Part shown: one piece after another, positions 19,983 through 30,733 of the stretch | How positions within the stretch are numbered: position 1 is the first letter of the stretch | How the letters are laid out: every line of letters begins with the position of its first letter | Source: Gammaproteobacteria bacterium | Lineage (GTDB): Bacteria; Pseudomonadota; Gammaproteobacteria; SZUA-152 | Length of the DNA stretch: 64,000 nucleotides | Reading direction: 5' to 3' | NCBI GenBank assembly: GCA_032250735.1 | Contig: JAVVEP010000014.1 | Span: 20,218 to 84,217, forward strand | The notes under the pieces: model-generated | The model's database searches: none | The model's input: the letters and a program-made list of their open reading frames with translations, nothing else | Told to the model about the DNA's origin: nothing | Made by a program: the position numbers and the translations under genes

Positions 19983-22070
19983 TCAGGCCTCTTCGACGGC
20001 TTTCATGCTCAGGCGAATGCGGCCCTGCTTGTCGATCTCCAGCACCTTGACCTTGATGATATCGCCTTCCGATAGTTTATCGCTGACGTTTTCAACACGC
20101 TCTTCCGATATCTGCGAGATGTGCACCAGCCCGTCCTTGCCCGGCAGGATGGTGACGAAGGCGCCGAAATCCATCAGCTTGGCAACCTTACCTTCATAGA
20201 CCACGCCGACTTCAACATCCGCCGTGATCTGTTCGATAAGCTTCAGTGCCTGCTCGCCTGCCGCACTGTCAACCGAGGAAATCTTGATGGTTCCGTCGTC
20301 TTCAATATCCACGCCAGCACCCGTCTGCTCGGTGATGGAACGAATCGTCGCGCCACCTTTACCGATCACGTCACGGATTTTGTCCGGGTGAATCTTGATG
20401 GTGATATAACGGGGTGCAAACCTGGACATCTCTACGCGGGTTTCGGAAATGACCTTGTTCATTTCACCCAGGATAAACAAACGTCCCTCGGTGGCCTGGC
20501 TCAGGGCCTGTTTCATAATCTCGTGAGTAATGCCGGTGATTTTGATATCCATCTGCAAGGCAGTCACACCGTTTTCGGTACCGGCCACCTTGAAATCCAT
20601 GTCGCCGAGGTGATCTTCATCACCCAGGATGTCGGATAGCACCGCAAATTTTCCGTCGTCTTTGATCAGGCCCATGGCAATACCCGCCACCGGCGCCTTC
20701 AATGGAACACCGGCATCCATCATCGACAGGCTGGAACCACAGACCGAGGCCATGGAGCTGGAACCGTTCGACTCAGTAATCTCGGAGACGACGCGAATCG
20801 AGTACGGAAACTCCTCAACACTGGGCATAACCGCCGCCACACCGCGCTTCGCCAGTCGGCCATGGCCGATTTCACGACGCTTGGGACTGCCCACAAAACC
20901 GGTTTCACCAACACAGTAAGGGGGGAAGTTGTAATGCAGCATAAAGTGTTCTTTACGCTCACCTTCAATCGCGTCGATCAACTGGGCATCGCGTGCGGTA
21001 CCCAACGTGGTCACCACGATGGCCTGGGTTTCACCGCGGGTAAACAGCGCCGAGCCATGAGTCCGCGGCAGGATACCGGTTTTCACCGTGATCGGACGCA
21101 CGGTGCGCGTGTCACGTCCGTCGATACGCGGCTCGCCGGCCAGCACACGGCTACGCACAATGGATTTTTCCAGCTTGCCAATGGCCTCTTTGACATCGGC
21201 AATGGCGTAGGTCGATTCCTCGCCCTGCGGGCAAACCTGATCGACGATACTGGAACGAATACCGTTCAACTCGTCATAGCGTGCCTGTTTGTCGCTGATC
21301 TGGTAGGCGCTGGTTAATGGCGCTTCACCCGCGGCCTTGACCGCAGCGGCCAGGGCGTCGTTGCTTTCGGGCGCCGTCCAGTCCCAGGCAACCATACCGG
21401 CCTCAGCAGTCAGTTCACGTATCGCAGTGATCACGGCCTGCATCTGTTCGTGTCCGTAGGTCACGGCACCCAGCATCACTTCTTCGGATAACTCACGTGC
21501 CTCGGACTCTACCATCAGCACGGCGTCCGCGGTGCCGGCAACCACCAGATCCAGCGCTGAGGTGCGCAAGGCGGTGGCGGAGGGATTCAATAAATACTGG
21601 CCATCGGCATAACCCACACGGGCGCAACCGATCGGACCGGAAAAGGGCACACCGGACAGACTGACGGCGGCGGAGGCACCAATCATCGCAGCCATATCGG
21701 GATCGATTTCGGGATCCAGCGACATTACCGTGGCAATAACCTGAACCTCATTCACAAAACCTTTGGGGAACAATGGCCGCAGCGGACGATCGATCAGACG
21801 GCTGGTCAGAGTCTCCTTTTCGCTGGGACGCCCTTCACGCTTAAAGAAGCCACCCGGGATCTTGCCCGCGGCATACGTCCGTTCCTGGTAATTGACCGTT
21901 AACGGAAAAAAGTCCCGACCCGGTTCCGCGGTCTTGCGAGCGACACAGGTCACAAACACGCTGGTATCACCCATGCTCACCATCACCGCACCGCCGGCCT
22001 GACGAGCGATCTCACCCGTTTCAAGCGTTACCGTGTGATCACCAAATTGTACGACTTTCTTGATAGCCAT
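19983..22070 (-). CDS. pnp: Polyribonucleotide nucleotidyltransferase (PNPase)
   Basis: PNPase is the phosphorolytic 3'-5' exoribonuclease of the degradosome. Two RNase PH domains are visible, with [21 protein letters not shown] in the first (shorter part: [17 protein letters not shown]) and RRTGEIGHG-like [13 protein letters not shown] in the second. A KH domain ([17 protein letters not shown]) and an S1 domain ([18 protein letters not shown]) close the protein. At 695 residues it is full length. It is downstream of rpsO with a hairpin between them, the arrangement by which RNase III and PNPase regulate pnp in enterobacteria. Confidence 0.97.
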   Translation of the reverse strand: MAIKKVVQFGDHTVTLETGEIARQAGGAVMVSMGDTSVFVTCVARKTAEPGRDFFPLTVNYQERTYAAGKIPGGFFKREGRPSEKETLTSRLIDRPLRPLFPKGFVNEVQVIATVMSLDPEIDPDMAAMIGASAAVSLSGVPFSGPIGCARVGYADGQYLLNPSATALRTSALDLVVAGTADAVLMVESEARELSEEVMLGAVTYGHEQMQAVITAIRELTAEAGMVAWDWTAPESNDALAAAVKAAGEAPLTSAYQISDKQARYDELNGIRSSIVDQVCPQGEESTYAIADVKEAIGKLEKSIVRSRVLAGEPRIDGRDTRTVRPITVKTGILPRTHGSALFTRGETQAIVVTTLGTARDAQLIDAIEGERKEHFMLHYNFPPYCVGETGFVGSPKRREIGHGRLAKRGVAAVMPSVEEFPYSIRVVSEITESNGSSSMASVCGSSLSMMDAGVPLKAPVAGIAMGLIKDDGKFAVLSDILGDEDHLGDMDFKVAGTENGVTALQMDIKITGITHEIMKQALSQATEGRLFILGEMNKVISETRVEMSRFAPRYITIKIHPDKIRDVIGKGGATIRSITEQTGAGVDIEDDGTIKISSVDSAAGEQALKLIEQITADVEVGVVYEGKVAKLMDFGAFVTILPGKDGLVHISQISEERVENVSDKLSEGDIIKVKVLEIDKQGRIRLSMKAVEEA

Positions 22071-22160
22071 TTTTGAATGGGTTCTCCTTAGGAATTACAG
22101 CGTTAAGAATTATTGCGTTGAATTTTTGTCTGTTTTTATAGAGTAGGCGCGTCCTGAAAT

Positions 22161-22190
22161 CGGAGCCCTGGCAGGTATGCAAGGGCTCCG
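22161..22190 (-). promoter_or_regulatory. Stem-loop in the rpsO-pnp spacer
   Basis: CGGAGCCCT and AGGGCTCCG (22161-22169 and 22182-22190) form a perfect 9-bp stem. No T-run follows on the transcribed strand. In E. coli the same spacer carries a leader hairpin cut by RNase III for pnp autoregulation; the equivalent role here is inferred from position. Confidence 0.5.
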
Positions 22191-22213
22191 CGACAGCCGA
22201 AGCGTTACATCAA

Positions 22214-22483
22214 TTAACGACGCAAACCAAGACTTGCAATCAGCTCGCGATAACGCTCAACATTCTTTTTCTTGAGATAGTCCAACAATTTACGACGACG
22301 GCTCACCATGCGCAGCAGGCCCTGGCGTGAATGATGGTCATGAATGTGGCTTTTGAAATGATCCGACAGATCATTGATACGCGCGCTCAACAACGCGACC
22401 TGAACTTCAGGGGAACCGGTATCGGCTTCGCCACGGGCATATTGCTTGGTGATTTCCTGTTTCTGTGCAGCATCTAAAGACAT
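22214..22483 (-). CDS. rpsO: 30S ribosomal protein S15
   Basis: The 89-residue protein is a complete S15, which binds 16S rRNA helices 20-22 and makes a bridge to the large subunit. [29 protein letters not shown] [15 protein letters not shown] and [13 protein letters not shown] are family hallmarks. It lies between truB and pnp on the same strand, as in E. coli. Confidence 0.98.
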   Translation of the reverse strand: MSLDAAQKQEITKQYARGEADTGSPEVQVALLSARINDLSDHFKSHIHDHHSRQGLLRMVSRRRKLLDYLKKKNVERYRELIASLGLRR

Positions 22484-22641
22484 GATTGTCTCCTAGTGAA
22501 ATATAAATAGTGAAATTTAAAAAAATGCTTTTCTCGCCAGCCGGTTACTAGGTCCAGCCTGCCGAGCGAGCGGGATTTTACCCTATTCCGTGTCAATTCA
22601 CCACGCCAATGGGCCCTTTTCCTGCGTCCGGCAGCGGCCGG

Positions 22642-23562
22642 TCAGGCGGTTTTCAGCAGCCGTTTCGGCGCCACCCTGCCGTCATCCAGCACCGTGCCCA
22701 GTCCGAGGAAACGCCGCTCAGGCGCGTACAGACGAACGCTGCCGCGCGCCTGAAGCTGGGGCACAAACACCGGCTGCCCCTGACACAGATAAAAACTGGC
22801 GTCGGCAGAGAGGCACACCTCCGGCCAGTCCGGCAGGGTCGCGTCCATGCTCAGCAGCAGCGCGTCCAGGGCGCTGACACCGGACTGCTCGACCAGGGCC
22901 TCCAGGGACTCAAGGCTGTGCATTTTGTGGCCATCCAGGGCGCCTACACCGGTACGACGCAGCAGGGTGATATGCGCGCCGCAGCCCAGCATTTCGCCGA
23001 TATCCGCGGCCAGGGTGCGGATATAGGTGCCCTTGGAGGAGCGCACTGCGATATCCAGCGCGTCATCTTCGTGGCGCAGCAATTCCAGGGAATGGATTGT
23101 CACCTCACGCGGCTCGCGCGCGACCTCGATGCCCTGATGGGCCAGCTTATAGAGGGGCTGCCCATTCTGCTTGATGGCCGAGTGCATGGGGGGGATTTGC
23201 GAGATCGGGCCGAGAAAGCTCTCCAGCACCTCACGCAGCCGCGAGTCCGCAAAGGCCTCCACGGGCCGGGTCTGTACCACGACGCCATCGGCATCGGCAC
23301 TGTCGGTGGTAACGCCCAGCCTCAGGCTGGCCCGATATTCCTTGTCCGCCGACAACAGAAAGCCGGAAATCTTGGTCGCCTCACCCAGACAGATCGGCAA
23401 CATGCCGGAGGCCAAGGGATCGAGGCTACCGGTGTGGCCGGCCTTGTTGGCATTAAAGAGTCGCTTGACCCTCTGCAGGGCCGCATTGGAAGTGATGCCG
23501 GTGGGTTTATCCAATAGCAGTACGCCATCCACCTGCCGGCCACGGTTACGTCTTCGTGCCAC
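22642..23562 (-). CDS. truB: tRNA pseudouridine-55 synthase TruB
   Basis: TruB makes pseudouridine 55 in the T-loop of tRNAs. The catalytic aspartate is in GHTGSLDPLASGMLP near residue 47, preceded by LLDKPTGITSN. RIRGTYIR-like SSKGTYIRTLAADIG appears near residue 178, and a C-terminal PUA-like part ends the protein. The start is GTG at 23562; 306 residues is normal. It follows rbfA in the nusA-infB operon. Confidence 0.96.
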   Translation of the reverse strand: MARRRNRGRQVDGVLLLDKPTGITSNAALQRVKRLFNANKAGHTGSLDPLASGMLPICLGEATKISGFLLSADKEYRASLRLGVTTDSADADGVVVQTRPVEAFADSRLREVLESFLGPISQIPPMHSAIKQNGQPLYKLAHQGIEVAREPREVTIHSLELLRHEDDALDIAVRSSKGTYIRTLAADIGEMLGCGAHITLLRRTGVGALDGHKMHSLESLEALVEQSGVSALDALLLSMDATLPDWPEVCLSADASFYLCQGQPVFVPQLQARGSVRLYAPERRFLGLGTVLDDGRVAPKRLLKTA

Positions 23563-23678
23563 GTTAAAACTCCACTACTGATTGATATGCGCCGGTGCGC
23601 ACGATCAGAATAAAAGACCAAGGATGACTACGATGGTGCGGGATGACGGCCGATGAATGGCCAGGAAAGCAGTCGGAG

Positions 23679-24107
23679 CTATTGACCGGAATCATCCGCA
23701 TCACTGTTGGCGGAATCGCTCGCCGCAGCGCTGTTAATCAGATCGGTCAAGCGGTTGCCATGTTCCATTGAAGAATCGTAGATGAAAACTAGCTGCGGAG
23801 TGGTGCGCAATTTTAGGCGGCGGGCCAGCGCCGTGCGCAGATACCCCGCGGCCTTGTTGAGCACATCGGCGGTTATCCTGGCCTGCTCATTTTCAACCGC
23901 CGGCTTATCCGGATGCGCCTTTTCACCCAGAGAGCTGCCCAGCACGGTGAAATAGACACGGGCACGTTCAAATTCGTGGGTCACATCCACGCCGGTGATG
24001 GTCACCATACCGACACGCGGATCGCCCAGCTCCATCTGAATGAGCTCGGCCATATGGCGCTGAATCTGATCCGCCACCCTGCGGGTACGGCTAAACTCTT
24101 TTGCCAT
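23679..24107 (-). CDS. rbfA: Ribosome-binding factor A
   Basis: RbfA is a KH-like assembly factor for the 30S subunit, important in 16S rRNA 5'-end maturation and cold adaptation. The protein opens with SRTRRVADQIQRHMAELIQ and continues with DPRVGMVTITGVDV and an RRLKLRTTPQLVFIYD strand, all typical. It has 142 residues with an acidic, serine-rich tail. It lies between infB and truB on the same strand, 165 bases after infB. Confidence 0.96.
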   Translation of the reverse strand: MAKEFSRTRRVADQIQRHMAELIQMELGDPRVGMVTITGVDVTHEFERARVYFTVLGSSLGEKAHPDKPAVENEQARITADVLNKAAGYLRTALARRLKLRTTPQLVFIYDSSMEHGNRLTDLINSAAASDSANSDADDSGQ

Positions 24108-24272
24108 GCTCGTACCTTCTCAACGATTATTCCTCAACCAGAGTTTCTCAACTTTTATTGGCCAGCAGGTGTTGCGCCGCTGCGGCACAACAATGGCCCA
24201 CCAACAGTACGCCCTACCACGATCTCTGAAGGCCTATGAATACGTACCGCGAACAGGCGCGGTACGCTTGCA

Positions 24273-26774
24273 TCACAAGGTCCGTTTAACCTGCACCTGC
24301 TCGAAGACTTCAATCTGATCGCCAGGCTTCACGTCATTGTAGTTCTTCACGCCGATACCACACTCCGTGCCCGAACGTACCTCGTTCACGTCATCCTTGA
24401 AGCGACGCAGTGATTCGAGCTCGCCTTCGTAGATCACAACATTGTCACGCAACACGCGGATCGGGTTGTTACGCTTCACTACACCTTCAGTGACCATACA
24501 ACCGGCAATCGCGCCCAGTTTGGGTGAGCGGAATACATCACGCACCTCGGCCAGACCAACGATCTGTTCCTTGAACTGTGGCGCCAGCATGCCAGTGAGG
24601 GAGTTTCTCACCTCATCGATCGCGTCATAAATCACGCTGTAATAATGAAGATCGATACCTTCCTCTTCGATCAGGCGTTTTGAGGAGGCATCCGCACGCA
24701 CGTTGAAACCGATCATCACCGCCGACGATGCGACCGCCAGATTGACGTCAGATTCGTTAATGCCGCCCACGCCGCTGGCGACAATCTTCACGCGCACCTC
24801 ATCGGTCGACAAACTGGTCAGCGCATCACTCAAGGCCTCAACAGAACCCTGCACATCCGCCTTCACCACCAGGTTAAGGGTGTTGACTTCGCCTTCTTCC
24901 ATCTGGGAGAACATGTTTTCCAGCTTGGCCTTTTGCTGGCGCGCAAGCTTCACATCGCGGAACTTGCCTTGACGGAACAGCGCCACTTCACGCGCCTTGC
25001 GTTCATCAGCGATCACCATCACCTCATCACCGGCACTTGGGGTACCGGACAGACCCAGAATCTCCACCGGAATGGACGGACCCGCTTCGGTTGTCACCTT
25101 GCCGTTTTCATCCATCAAGGCTCGCACACGACCATACTCCTGGCCGGCAAGCACAATGTCGCCCTTGCGCAAGGTACCGCTCTGCACCAATACCGTAGCC
25201 ACCACACCGCGTCCTTTATCAAGCCGTGATTCAATCACCACGCCCCGTGCCGGCGCATCAGTCACCGCCTTAAGCTCAAGCACTTCCGCCTGCAGGATAA
25301 TCGCCTCCAGCAACTCGTCAACGCCTTCACCGGTGTGCGCAGAAACATGAATAAACTGGGTATCACCACCCCAGTCTTCGGGCACCACTTCGGCAGCCAC
25401 TAATTCCTGTTTGACACGATCCGGCTGGGCCTGCTCTTTATCAATTTTGTTGATCGCAACGATCATCGGCACTTCAGCAGCCTTGGCATGCATGATTGCC
25501 TCTTTGGTTTGCGGCATCACACCATCGTCCGCGGCAACCACCAGCACCACAATGTCGGTCGCTTTCGCACCACGCGCACGCATCGCGGTAAATGCCGCAT
25601 GTCCGGGCGTATCGAGGAAGGTAATCGGGCCGCGTCCGGTTTCAACGTGATAGGCGCCGATGTGCTGGGTGATACCACCGGCCTCGCCCGCCGCCACTTT
25701 GGCCTTGCGGATATAGTCGAGCAGCGAGGTTTTACCATGATCAACGTGACCCATAATGGTCACGGCGGGCGCGCGGGTAATCTGCTCACCTTCCTCATGC
25801 TCTGGTTTGGCCAGGCTTTGCTCGAGGGCATTATCACTCACCAATATCGCCCGATGCCCCATCTCTTCCACCACGATGCTCGCGGTTTCCTGATCCAGTA
25901 CCTGGTTAATGGTCACCATGGTGCCCATGCCCATCATCACCTTGATGACTTCGGCGGCCTTGACTGCCATCTTCTGCGCCAGCTCGCCGACAGTAATCGT
26001 CTCGGGCAGAGAGACATCACGCACAACGGGAGCCATCGGTTTTTCAAACCCATGCTCGGTCGGCGCAGAAGACACTGCGCCATAGGCGGTTCGTGTCTTT
26101 TTCTTACGCCGCCCCGTTTTTCCGGCCGTAACATGCAGTTCTTTGCGACCGTACTTGGTCGGCTTTTCATCCTTAACTTTTTCCGGCCGCTCACGTTTCG
26201 CGCCGCGCTTGTCCGCCGCCTTCTCCTCGGCTGGAGGGGCAACAGCAGCAATAGCCACCTCTTTCAGACGCGCCTCTTCCTGTTGTTTCTTGGCTTCTGC
26301 TTCTGCCTTGCGCTCAAGCTCTTCACGCTCTTTGGCTTCCAGGGCATCGGCGCGTCGTTTGCGTTCTGCCTCCGCAAGCTTTTCTTCATCGACCCGGGTC
26401 TGCGCGATCTTGTCGGTTTCCGCCTTGAGGCGATCGGCTTCTTCAGAAACCACCTCGCTGCGTTTCATGTAGGTGCGTTTTTTTCGCACTTCCACATTAA
26501 CAGTCTTGCCACGAGTGGCCGTACGTCCAGAACCACCAGGCTGTTTCAGCTCGGAAACGGTCTTGCGCCGAAGGGTGATTTTCTTCGGCTCATCGGATTT
26601 TGCTTCACCGCCGTGTGTATCACGAAGAAAATCCAGCAGCTTCATTTTTTCTTCATCGCTAACGGTCTGGTCACCAGTTTCGAAGGACATGCCGGCCTTA
26701 TCCAACTGACTCAGTAGACGCTCTACTGTGACGTTAAGAACTTCGGCTAATTGTTTTACGCTTACGCCTGACAT
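24273..26774 (-). CDS. infB: Translation initiation factor IF-2
   Basis: IF-2 is the GTPase that places initiator tRNA on the 30S subunit. The N terminus has an IF2_N domain ([16 protein letters not shown]), then a long charged linker rich in Lys, Glu and Ala (about 90-240) and a second IF2_N motif ([15 protein letters not shown]). The G domain begins near residue 335 with [13 protein letters not shown] and contains DTPGHAAF and NKID. C-terminal domains follow. ATG 26774, with GGGGGA upstream, was preferred to an in-frame TTG at 26786. At 833 residues it is of ordinary length. Confidence 0.97.
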   Translation of the reverse strand: MSGVSVKQLAEVLNVTVERLLSQLDKAGMSFETGDQTVSDEEKMKLLDFLRDTHGGEAKSDEPKKITLRRKTVSELKQPGGSGRTATRGKTVNVEVRKKRTYMKRSEVVSEEADRLKAETDKIAQTRVDEEKLAEAERKRRADALEAKEREELERKAEAEAKKQQEEARLKEVAIAAVAPPAEEKAADKRGAKRERPEKVKDEKPTKYGRKELHVTAGKTGRRKKKTRTAYGAVSSAPTEHGFEKPMAPVVRDVSLPETITVGELAQKMAVKAAEVIKVMMGMGTMVTINQVLDQETASIVVEEMGHRAILVSDNALEQSLAKPEHEEGEQITRAPAVTIMGHVDHGKTSLLDYIRKAKVAAGEAGGITQHIGAYHVETGRGPITFLDTPGHAAFTAMRARGAKATDIVVLVVAADDGVMPQTKEAIMHAKAAEVPMIVAINKIDKEQAQPDRVKQELVAAEVVPEDWGGDTQFIHVSAHTGEGVDELLEAIILQAEVLELKAVTDAPARGVVIESRLDKGRGVVATVLVQSGTLRKGDIVLAGQEYGRVRALMDENGKVTTEAGPSIPVEILGLSGTPSAGDEVMVIADERKAREVALFRQGKFRDVKLARQQKAKLENMFSQMEEGEVNTLNLVVKADVQGSVEALSDALTSLSTDEVRVKIVASGVGGINESDVNLAVASSAVMIGFNVRADASSKRLIEEEGIDLHYYSVIYDAIDEVRNSLTGMLAPQFKEQIVGLAEVRDVFRSPKLGAIAGCMVTEGVVKRNNPIRVLRDNVVIYEGELESLRRFKDDVNEVRSGTECGIGVKNYNDVKPGDQIEVFEQVQVKRTL

Positions 26775-26800
26775 AACTTCCCCCAATGCCTTGAATCCCG

Positions 26801-28312
26801 TTACTCGCCTGTGGCCGCATCATCCGCGAACCAGGGTTCACGCGCAGTCATGATCAGCTTACCTGCCCGCTCTTCATCCATTCCTTCAATATCCATCAAC
26901 TCATCAACCGACTGCTCAGCCAGGTCTTCCATGGTGATGACATCGCGACTCGCCAATACAAAGGCCAGATGCTGATCCATGCCTTCCATATTCAGCAAAT
27001 CATCCGCCGGTTTCTTTTCATCCAGCGCCTCTTCCTGCACCAGCGCCTTGGTCAGCAACACATCCTTGGATCGGTTGCGCAGCTCCATGACGGTATCTTC
27101 GTCAAACTCTTCGATGGCCATCATTTCTTCCAGCGGCACATAGGCAATCTCTTCGATACTGGTAAAACCTTCCTGTACCAGGATATTTGCAAATTCTTCG
27201 TCCACATCCAGCTGCGCCATAAACAGCTGCTGTGCGGCCTGGCCTTCCTGTTCATTCTTTTCAGACAACTGCACATCGGACATCACGTTGATCGTCCAAC
27301 CGGTCAATTCGCTCGCCAGGCGCACATTTTGTCCACCGCGACCGATCGCCTGTGACAGCTGCTCTTCATCCACGGCGATGTCCATCACGTGCTTTTCTTC
27401 ATCAACCACAACGGATACGACTTCCGCAGGCGACATGGCATTGATCACAAACTGGGCCGGATTTTCATCCCAAAGGATAATATCAACGCGCTCATCGGCA
27501 AGCTCATTGGAGACCGCACGCACACGTGATCCACGCATACCCACGCAGGCACCCACAGGGTCGATACGTGGGTCATTGGATTTAACGGCGATCTTGGCGC
27601 GCGAACCCGGATCCCGCGCCGCGCCAACGATATCGATCAGGCCCTCACCCACCTCGGGAATTTCCAGTTTAAACAGTTCAATCAACAATTGCGGCGCGGT
27701 GCGGCTCACAAACAATTGCGGGCCGCGCATTTCTGCACGCACATCCTGCAGATAGCCGCGCAGACGATCACCGGGGCGGACCGCCTCGCGGGGGATCATC
27801 ATGTCACGGGTCACCAGGGCCTCGACATTTTCGCCAAGATCAAGAATAAGATTGCCCTTGTCCAGGCGCTTGACCACGCCCATCACCAGCTCGCCGATAC
27901 GATCACGGAAGTTATCCACCACGCGCGCGCGCTCGGCATCCCGTACCTTCTGTACGATCACCTGCTTTGCGGCCTGGGCTGCGATACGGCCAAAGGCTGC
28001 CGCTTCCATCGGTTCTTCGATGAACTCACCCACCTGGATCTCAGGGTTTATTTTGCGCGCGTAGCTCAGTTTGATCTGCGTATCGGGATCTTCGAACTCC
28101 TCGGAATCATCATCAAGAACTTCCCAGATGCGAAAGGCGGTGTATTCCCCGGTCTTGCGATCAATCGCGACGCGCACATCAATGTCTCTGTCGTTGAGCT
28201 TTTTGCTGGCGGTGGCCAATGCTGCTTCAATGGCAGTAAATATCGTTTCCCTGTCGAGTCCCTTCTCGTTCGACACGGCGTCTACAACCATCAAGATTTC
28301 TTTGCTGTTCAT
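26801..28312 (-). CDS. nusA: Transcription termination/antitermination factor NusA
   Basis: NusA binds RNA polymerase and modulates pausing and termination. The N-terminal domain opens with [18 protein letters not shown]. An S1 domain, two KH domains (including [19 protein letters not shown]) and two C-terminal acidic helix-hairpin-helix repeats ([20 protein letters not shown], and a later [20 protein letters not shown]) are present. The repeat pair is usual in Gammaproteobacteria. ATG 28312, with GAGG upstream, was chosen over a GTG at 28327. It follows rimP and precedes infB by 26 bases. Confidence 0.97.
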   Translation of the reverse strand: MNSKEILMVVDAVSNEKGLDRETIFTAIEAALATASKKLNDRDIDVRVAIDRKTGEYTAFRIWEVLDDDSEEFEDPDTQIKLSYARKINPEIQVGEFIEEPMEAAAFGRIAAQAAKQVIVQKVRDAERARVVDNFRDRIGELVMGVVKRLDKGNLILDLGENVEALVTRDMMIPREAVRPGDRLRGYLQDVRAEMRGPQLFVSRTAPQLLIELFKLEIPEVGEGLIDIVGAARDPGSRAKIAVKSNDPRIDPVGACVGMRGSRVRAVSNELADERVDIILWDENPAQFVINAMSPAEVVSVVVDEEKHVMDIAVDEEQLSQAIGRGGQNVRLASELTGWTINVMSDVQLSEKNEQEGQAAQQLFMAQLDVDEEFANILVQEGFTSIEEIAYVPLEEMMAIEEFDEDTVMELRNRSKDVLLTKALVQEEALDEKKPADDLLNMEGMDQHLAFVLASRDVITMEDLAEQSVDELMDIEGMDEERAGKLIMTAREPWFADDAATGE

Positions 28313-28457
28313 CGCTGTCTGCCTCACAGACCCGTGGCAATACGCCCTGGGTGTTTCAGTTACTGTCTCTAATGTTTCGTTTATTTATATTGTTTCGTTC
28401 AATTACTATTTTTGCCAGTTAGCGATTAAGCGCAACCAGCGGTGATTCAAAAACCTG

Positions 28458-28913
28458 CTACAAATCGGCGATTAAATTCGCCTTATCGATGGCATTCAGG
28501 GCCAGCACCAGCTCGTTCTCACCGATATTCACGATGACCTGACCCTCTTCAACACCTTCGATAGTACCTTTAAATTTACGCTGGCCGTTGATGGGCGACA
28601 CCAGGGTCAAGCGGACCTTGTGGCCGGCAAAACGTTCAAAATGCTGCAGCGTAAACAGCGGTCGATCAAGGCCGGGAGAGGATACCTCCAGCTGGTATTG
28701 CTCCTTGATCACGTCTTCCACATCCAGCACACCGCTTAACTGGTGGCTGACGCGCTGGCAATCCTGCACGCCGACGCCACCCTCTTTATCGATATAGATA
28801 CGCAGCAGGCCATTTCTGCCCTGCCGTCCATATTCGATACCGACCAACTCACACCCCAGTGATTCAACCACCGGCGCGATAACTGCCTGTATATGACCCG
28901 GTACCTGTCGCAC
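28458..28913 (-). CDS. rimP: Ribosome maturation factor RimP
   Basis: RimP assists 30S assembly. The family features LGCELVGIEYGRQGRN, LRIYIDKEGGVGVQDC and SSPGLDRPLFTLQHF are present, and the C-terminal SH3-like domain is intact. The start is uncertain. GTG 28913, with GGAG six bases upstream, gives 151 residues, close to the E. coli size. Alternatives are TTG 28934 and TTG 28949. It is the first protein gene of the nusA-infB operon and lies downstream of the initiator tRNA. Confidence 0.9.
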   Translation of the reverse strand: MRQVPGHIQAVIAPVVESLGCELVGIEYGRQGRNGLLRIYIDKEGGVGVQDCQRVSHQLSGVLDVEDVIKEQYQLEVSSPGLDRPLFTLQHFERFAGHKVRLTLVSPINGQRKFKGTIEGVEEGQVIVNIGENELVLALNAIDKANLIADL

Positions 28914-29046
28914 GTTCTGCTCCACGAAAGGCAAACACGGCCTTCCCAAAAATTCATCTGTCTGAACCGATCGTCAATCGCACCACGCGAGGCCCGACGA
29001 CATCCATCCAGCATCCAGCTTTCCCAGAAACACTTTTCCCAGAAAC

Positions 29047-29066
29047 AAAAAAAGGGCCCAAGGCCC
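29047..29066 (-). terminator. Intrinsic terminator upstream of rimP
   Basis: On the minus strand GGGCC-TTG-GGCCC is followed by seven T residues. The stem is short but GC-only. It ends about 130 bases before rimP, so rimP needs read-through or a promoter of its own. Confidence 0.6.
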
Positions 29067-29108
29067 ACCGTCTCATCAACCACTTTTAAGCGCAATGATC
29101 GCGCCCGA
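29047..29108 (-). ncRNA. Candidate small RNA between the initiator tRNA and rimP
   Basis: A promoter-like pair ends just upstream and an intrinsic terminator ends the stretch, giving a predicted RNA of about 60 bases. It contains a GCGC-GATCATT-GCGC hairpin before the terminator stem. No open frame with a ribosome site is present. It could instead be an attenuated leader of rimP. The evidence is only promoter-terminator pairing. Confidence 0.25.
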
Positions 29109-29113
29109 CGGCC

Positions 29114-29141
29114 TGTATACCAGGATGCTCCGTTGCCTCAA
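29114..29141 (-). promoter_or_regulatory. Sigma-70-like promoter between tandem terminators
   Basis: TTGAGG (29141-29136), a 16-base spacer and TATACA (29119-29114) match four of six bases at each hexamer. It lies downstream of the terminator that ends the tRNA transcript and upstream of the terminator before rimP. Confidence 0.3.
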
Positions 29142-29211
29142 CTGCACTGCGTGCACTCCCACTAGCGGAATATGACACGAGCCTTGATCGCAGAATTGGC
29201 CAAAAAAAGTT

Positions 29212-29235
29212 AAAAAAAAACCACGAATACCGTGG
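29212..29235 (-). terminator. Intrinsic terminator after the initiator tRNA
   Basis: On the minus strand CCACG-GTATT-CGTGG is followed by nine T residues and then AAC and a further T-run. It lies 112 bases after the tRNA 3' end and has the clear stem-plus-T pattern. Confidence 0.75.
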
Positions 29236-29346
29236 CCTTTGTATGCTGGACCGAAAACCTCAGTCACGCACGTTAGTCAAAATTGCTGACTCCTTGCGGA
29301 ATCACTCAACCTATTCGCTGCAAACTCACTGCCAGCGTTCACGGAT

Positions 29347-29423
<77 letters not shown>

Positions 29424-29480
29424 CCCGAGGCAGCGCATTCTACGCAATTTGGCAAAAAATACAAGCCCTTCGGCAAATAG

Positions 29481-29882
29481 TTACCGATGCCCATCACCCG
29501 AGGCCGCTCTCTCGAATACCACATAGGCGATGGCGTATTCCGATTCGTCCGCCAGGCTCAGGTGCGCGGCCCCGACCCCCCGATTGCGCAGCAGCTGCTC
29601 TGCCCGGTCGGAAAACACCAGCCCCGGCTTGCCCAGGGCGTCACTGTGCACGCCAATATCCCGCAGCCTGAGCCCGTCCCGAAACCCCGTTCCCAGGGCC
29701 TTGGCGGCGGCCTCCTTGGCCGCAAACCGTTTGGCGAGAAACGGGGCCGGCTGTGCCGCCTCCCGAAACCCCGCCATTTCGGCCGCCATGAGAATGCGCG
29801 CGGCAAAGCGCTCTCCGTACCGGTCGAGGCTCTCGGCCATGCGCGGAATGCGCACGATATCGGTGCCGATGCCGAAAATCAC
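29481..29882 (-). CDS. acpS: Holo-[acyl-carrier-protein] synthase
   Basis: AcpS transfers phosphopantetheine from CoA to apo-ACP. The metal-binding [12 protein letters not shown] opens the protein, and the second motif [19 protein letters not shown] lies near residue 50. The 133 residues are normal. It starts with GTG at 29882, which overlaps the pdxJ stop in GTGA, so translation is coupled. This is the last gene of the lepA-to-acpS run. Confidence 0.95.
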   Translation of the reverse strand: MIFGIGTDIVRIPRMAESLDRYGERFAARILMAAEMAGFREAAQPAPFLAKRFAAKEAAAKALGTGFRDGLRLRDIGVHSDALGKPGLVFSDRAEQLLRNRGVGAAHLSLADESEYAIAYVVFERAASGDGHR

Positions 29883-30634
29883 CGGCCTTGCGCCGCCCGC
29901 ATCAGCTGTTTCATTTCGCGCACCGCCGGTTGCAGGCCCGTAAACAGCGCCCGCGCGATGATCGCGTGGCCGATATTCAGCTCACGAATGCCCGCTATCG
30001 CGGCCAGCGCCTGCACATTGTGATAGTGCAGCCCGTGGCCGGCATTGACCTGCAGGCCCAGACCGATGCCGTGCGCCACCGCACGCGCCACCCTGGCGAG
30101 TTCGATCGCACGCTGTGCCTCGGTCCCGGCATCGGCAAAATGCCCGGTATGGATCTCGATGACCGGCGCGCCCGCGTCGGCAGCGGCATCGATCTGGGCC
30201 GGATCGGCGTCGATAAACAGCGAAACCCGCACCTGCGCCTCGGCCAGCCGGGTGCAGGCGTCGCGTATGCGCCCCGGTTGTCCGATCACATCCAGGCCGC
30301 CCTCGGTGGTGAGCTCCTCGCGCCGCTCCGGCACCAGACAGCACTCCGCCGGCCGGATACGGGCGGCGATGGCCAGCATTTCGTCGGTGACCGCCATTTC
30401 CAGGTTCATGCGGGTCTGTAGAATCTCGCTCAGCAGCTCCACATCGCGATCCTGGATGTGACGACGATCTTCACGCAGGTGCAGGGTGATGGCATCGGCG
30501 CCGGCCTGTTCGGCCTCAATGGCCGCCTGAATCGGGTCGGGATAGCGGGTGCCGCGCGCCTGTCGCAGGGTGGCGATGTGGTCGATATTGACGCCCAGCA
30601 AGATGGGGGGCGTCGGCGATGATGGGGGCGTCAT
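29879..30634 (-). CDS. pdxJ: Pyridoxine 5'-phosphate synthase
   Basis: PdxJ condenses 1-deoxyxylulose 5-phosphate with 3-amino-2-oxopropyl phosphate to give pyridoxine phosphate. [21 protein letters not shown] near the N terminus (shown in part: [13 protein letters not shown]) and [13 protein letters not shown] are diagnostic. ATG 30634, with GAGGA ten bases upstream, gives 251 residues; the upstream TTG is less likely. It overlaps acpS by four bases. Confidence 0.95.
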   Translation of the reverse strand: MTPPSSPTPPILLGVNIDHIATLRQARGTRYPDPIQAAIEAEQAGADAITLHLREDRRHIQDRDVELLSEILQTRMNLEMAVTDEMLAIAARIRPAECCLVPERREELTTEGGLDVIGQPGRIRDACTRLAEAQVRVSLFIDADPAQIDAAADAGAPVIEIHTGHFADAGTEAQRAIELARVARAVAHGIGLGLQVNAGHGLHYHNVQALAAIAGIRELNIGHAIIARALFTGLQPAVREMKQLMRAAQGR

Positions 30635-30733
30635 GGGACAGGTTCCTCTGTGAATCACGTCTTCGGTCAATTAATCCATCGGCGGCTGCGCGGGCGGCCT
30701 TTCAGTGCGCTCTCGTGCGGCCCCAGGCTCTCG

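Noticed and set aside
25488..26717. 409-codon frame opposite infB
   Set aside because: It is antisense to a clear IF-2 gene, with no ribosome site, and its peptide is low-complexity and His/Phe-rich.
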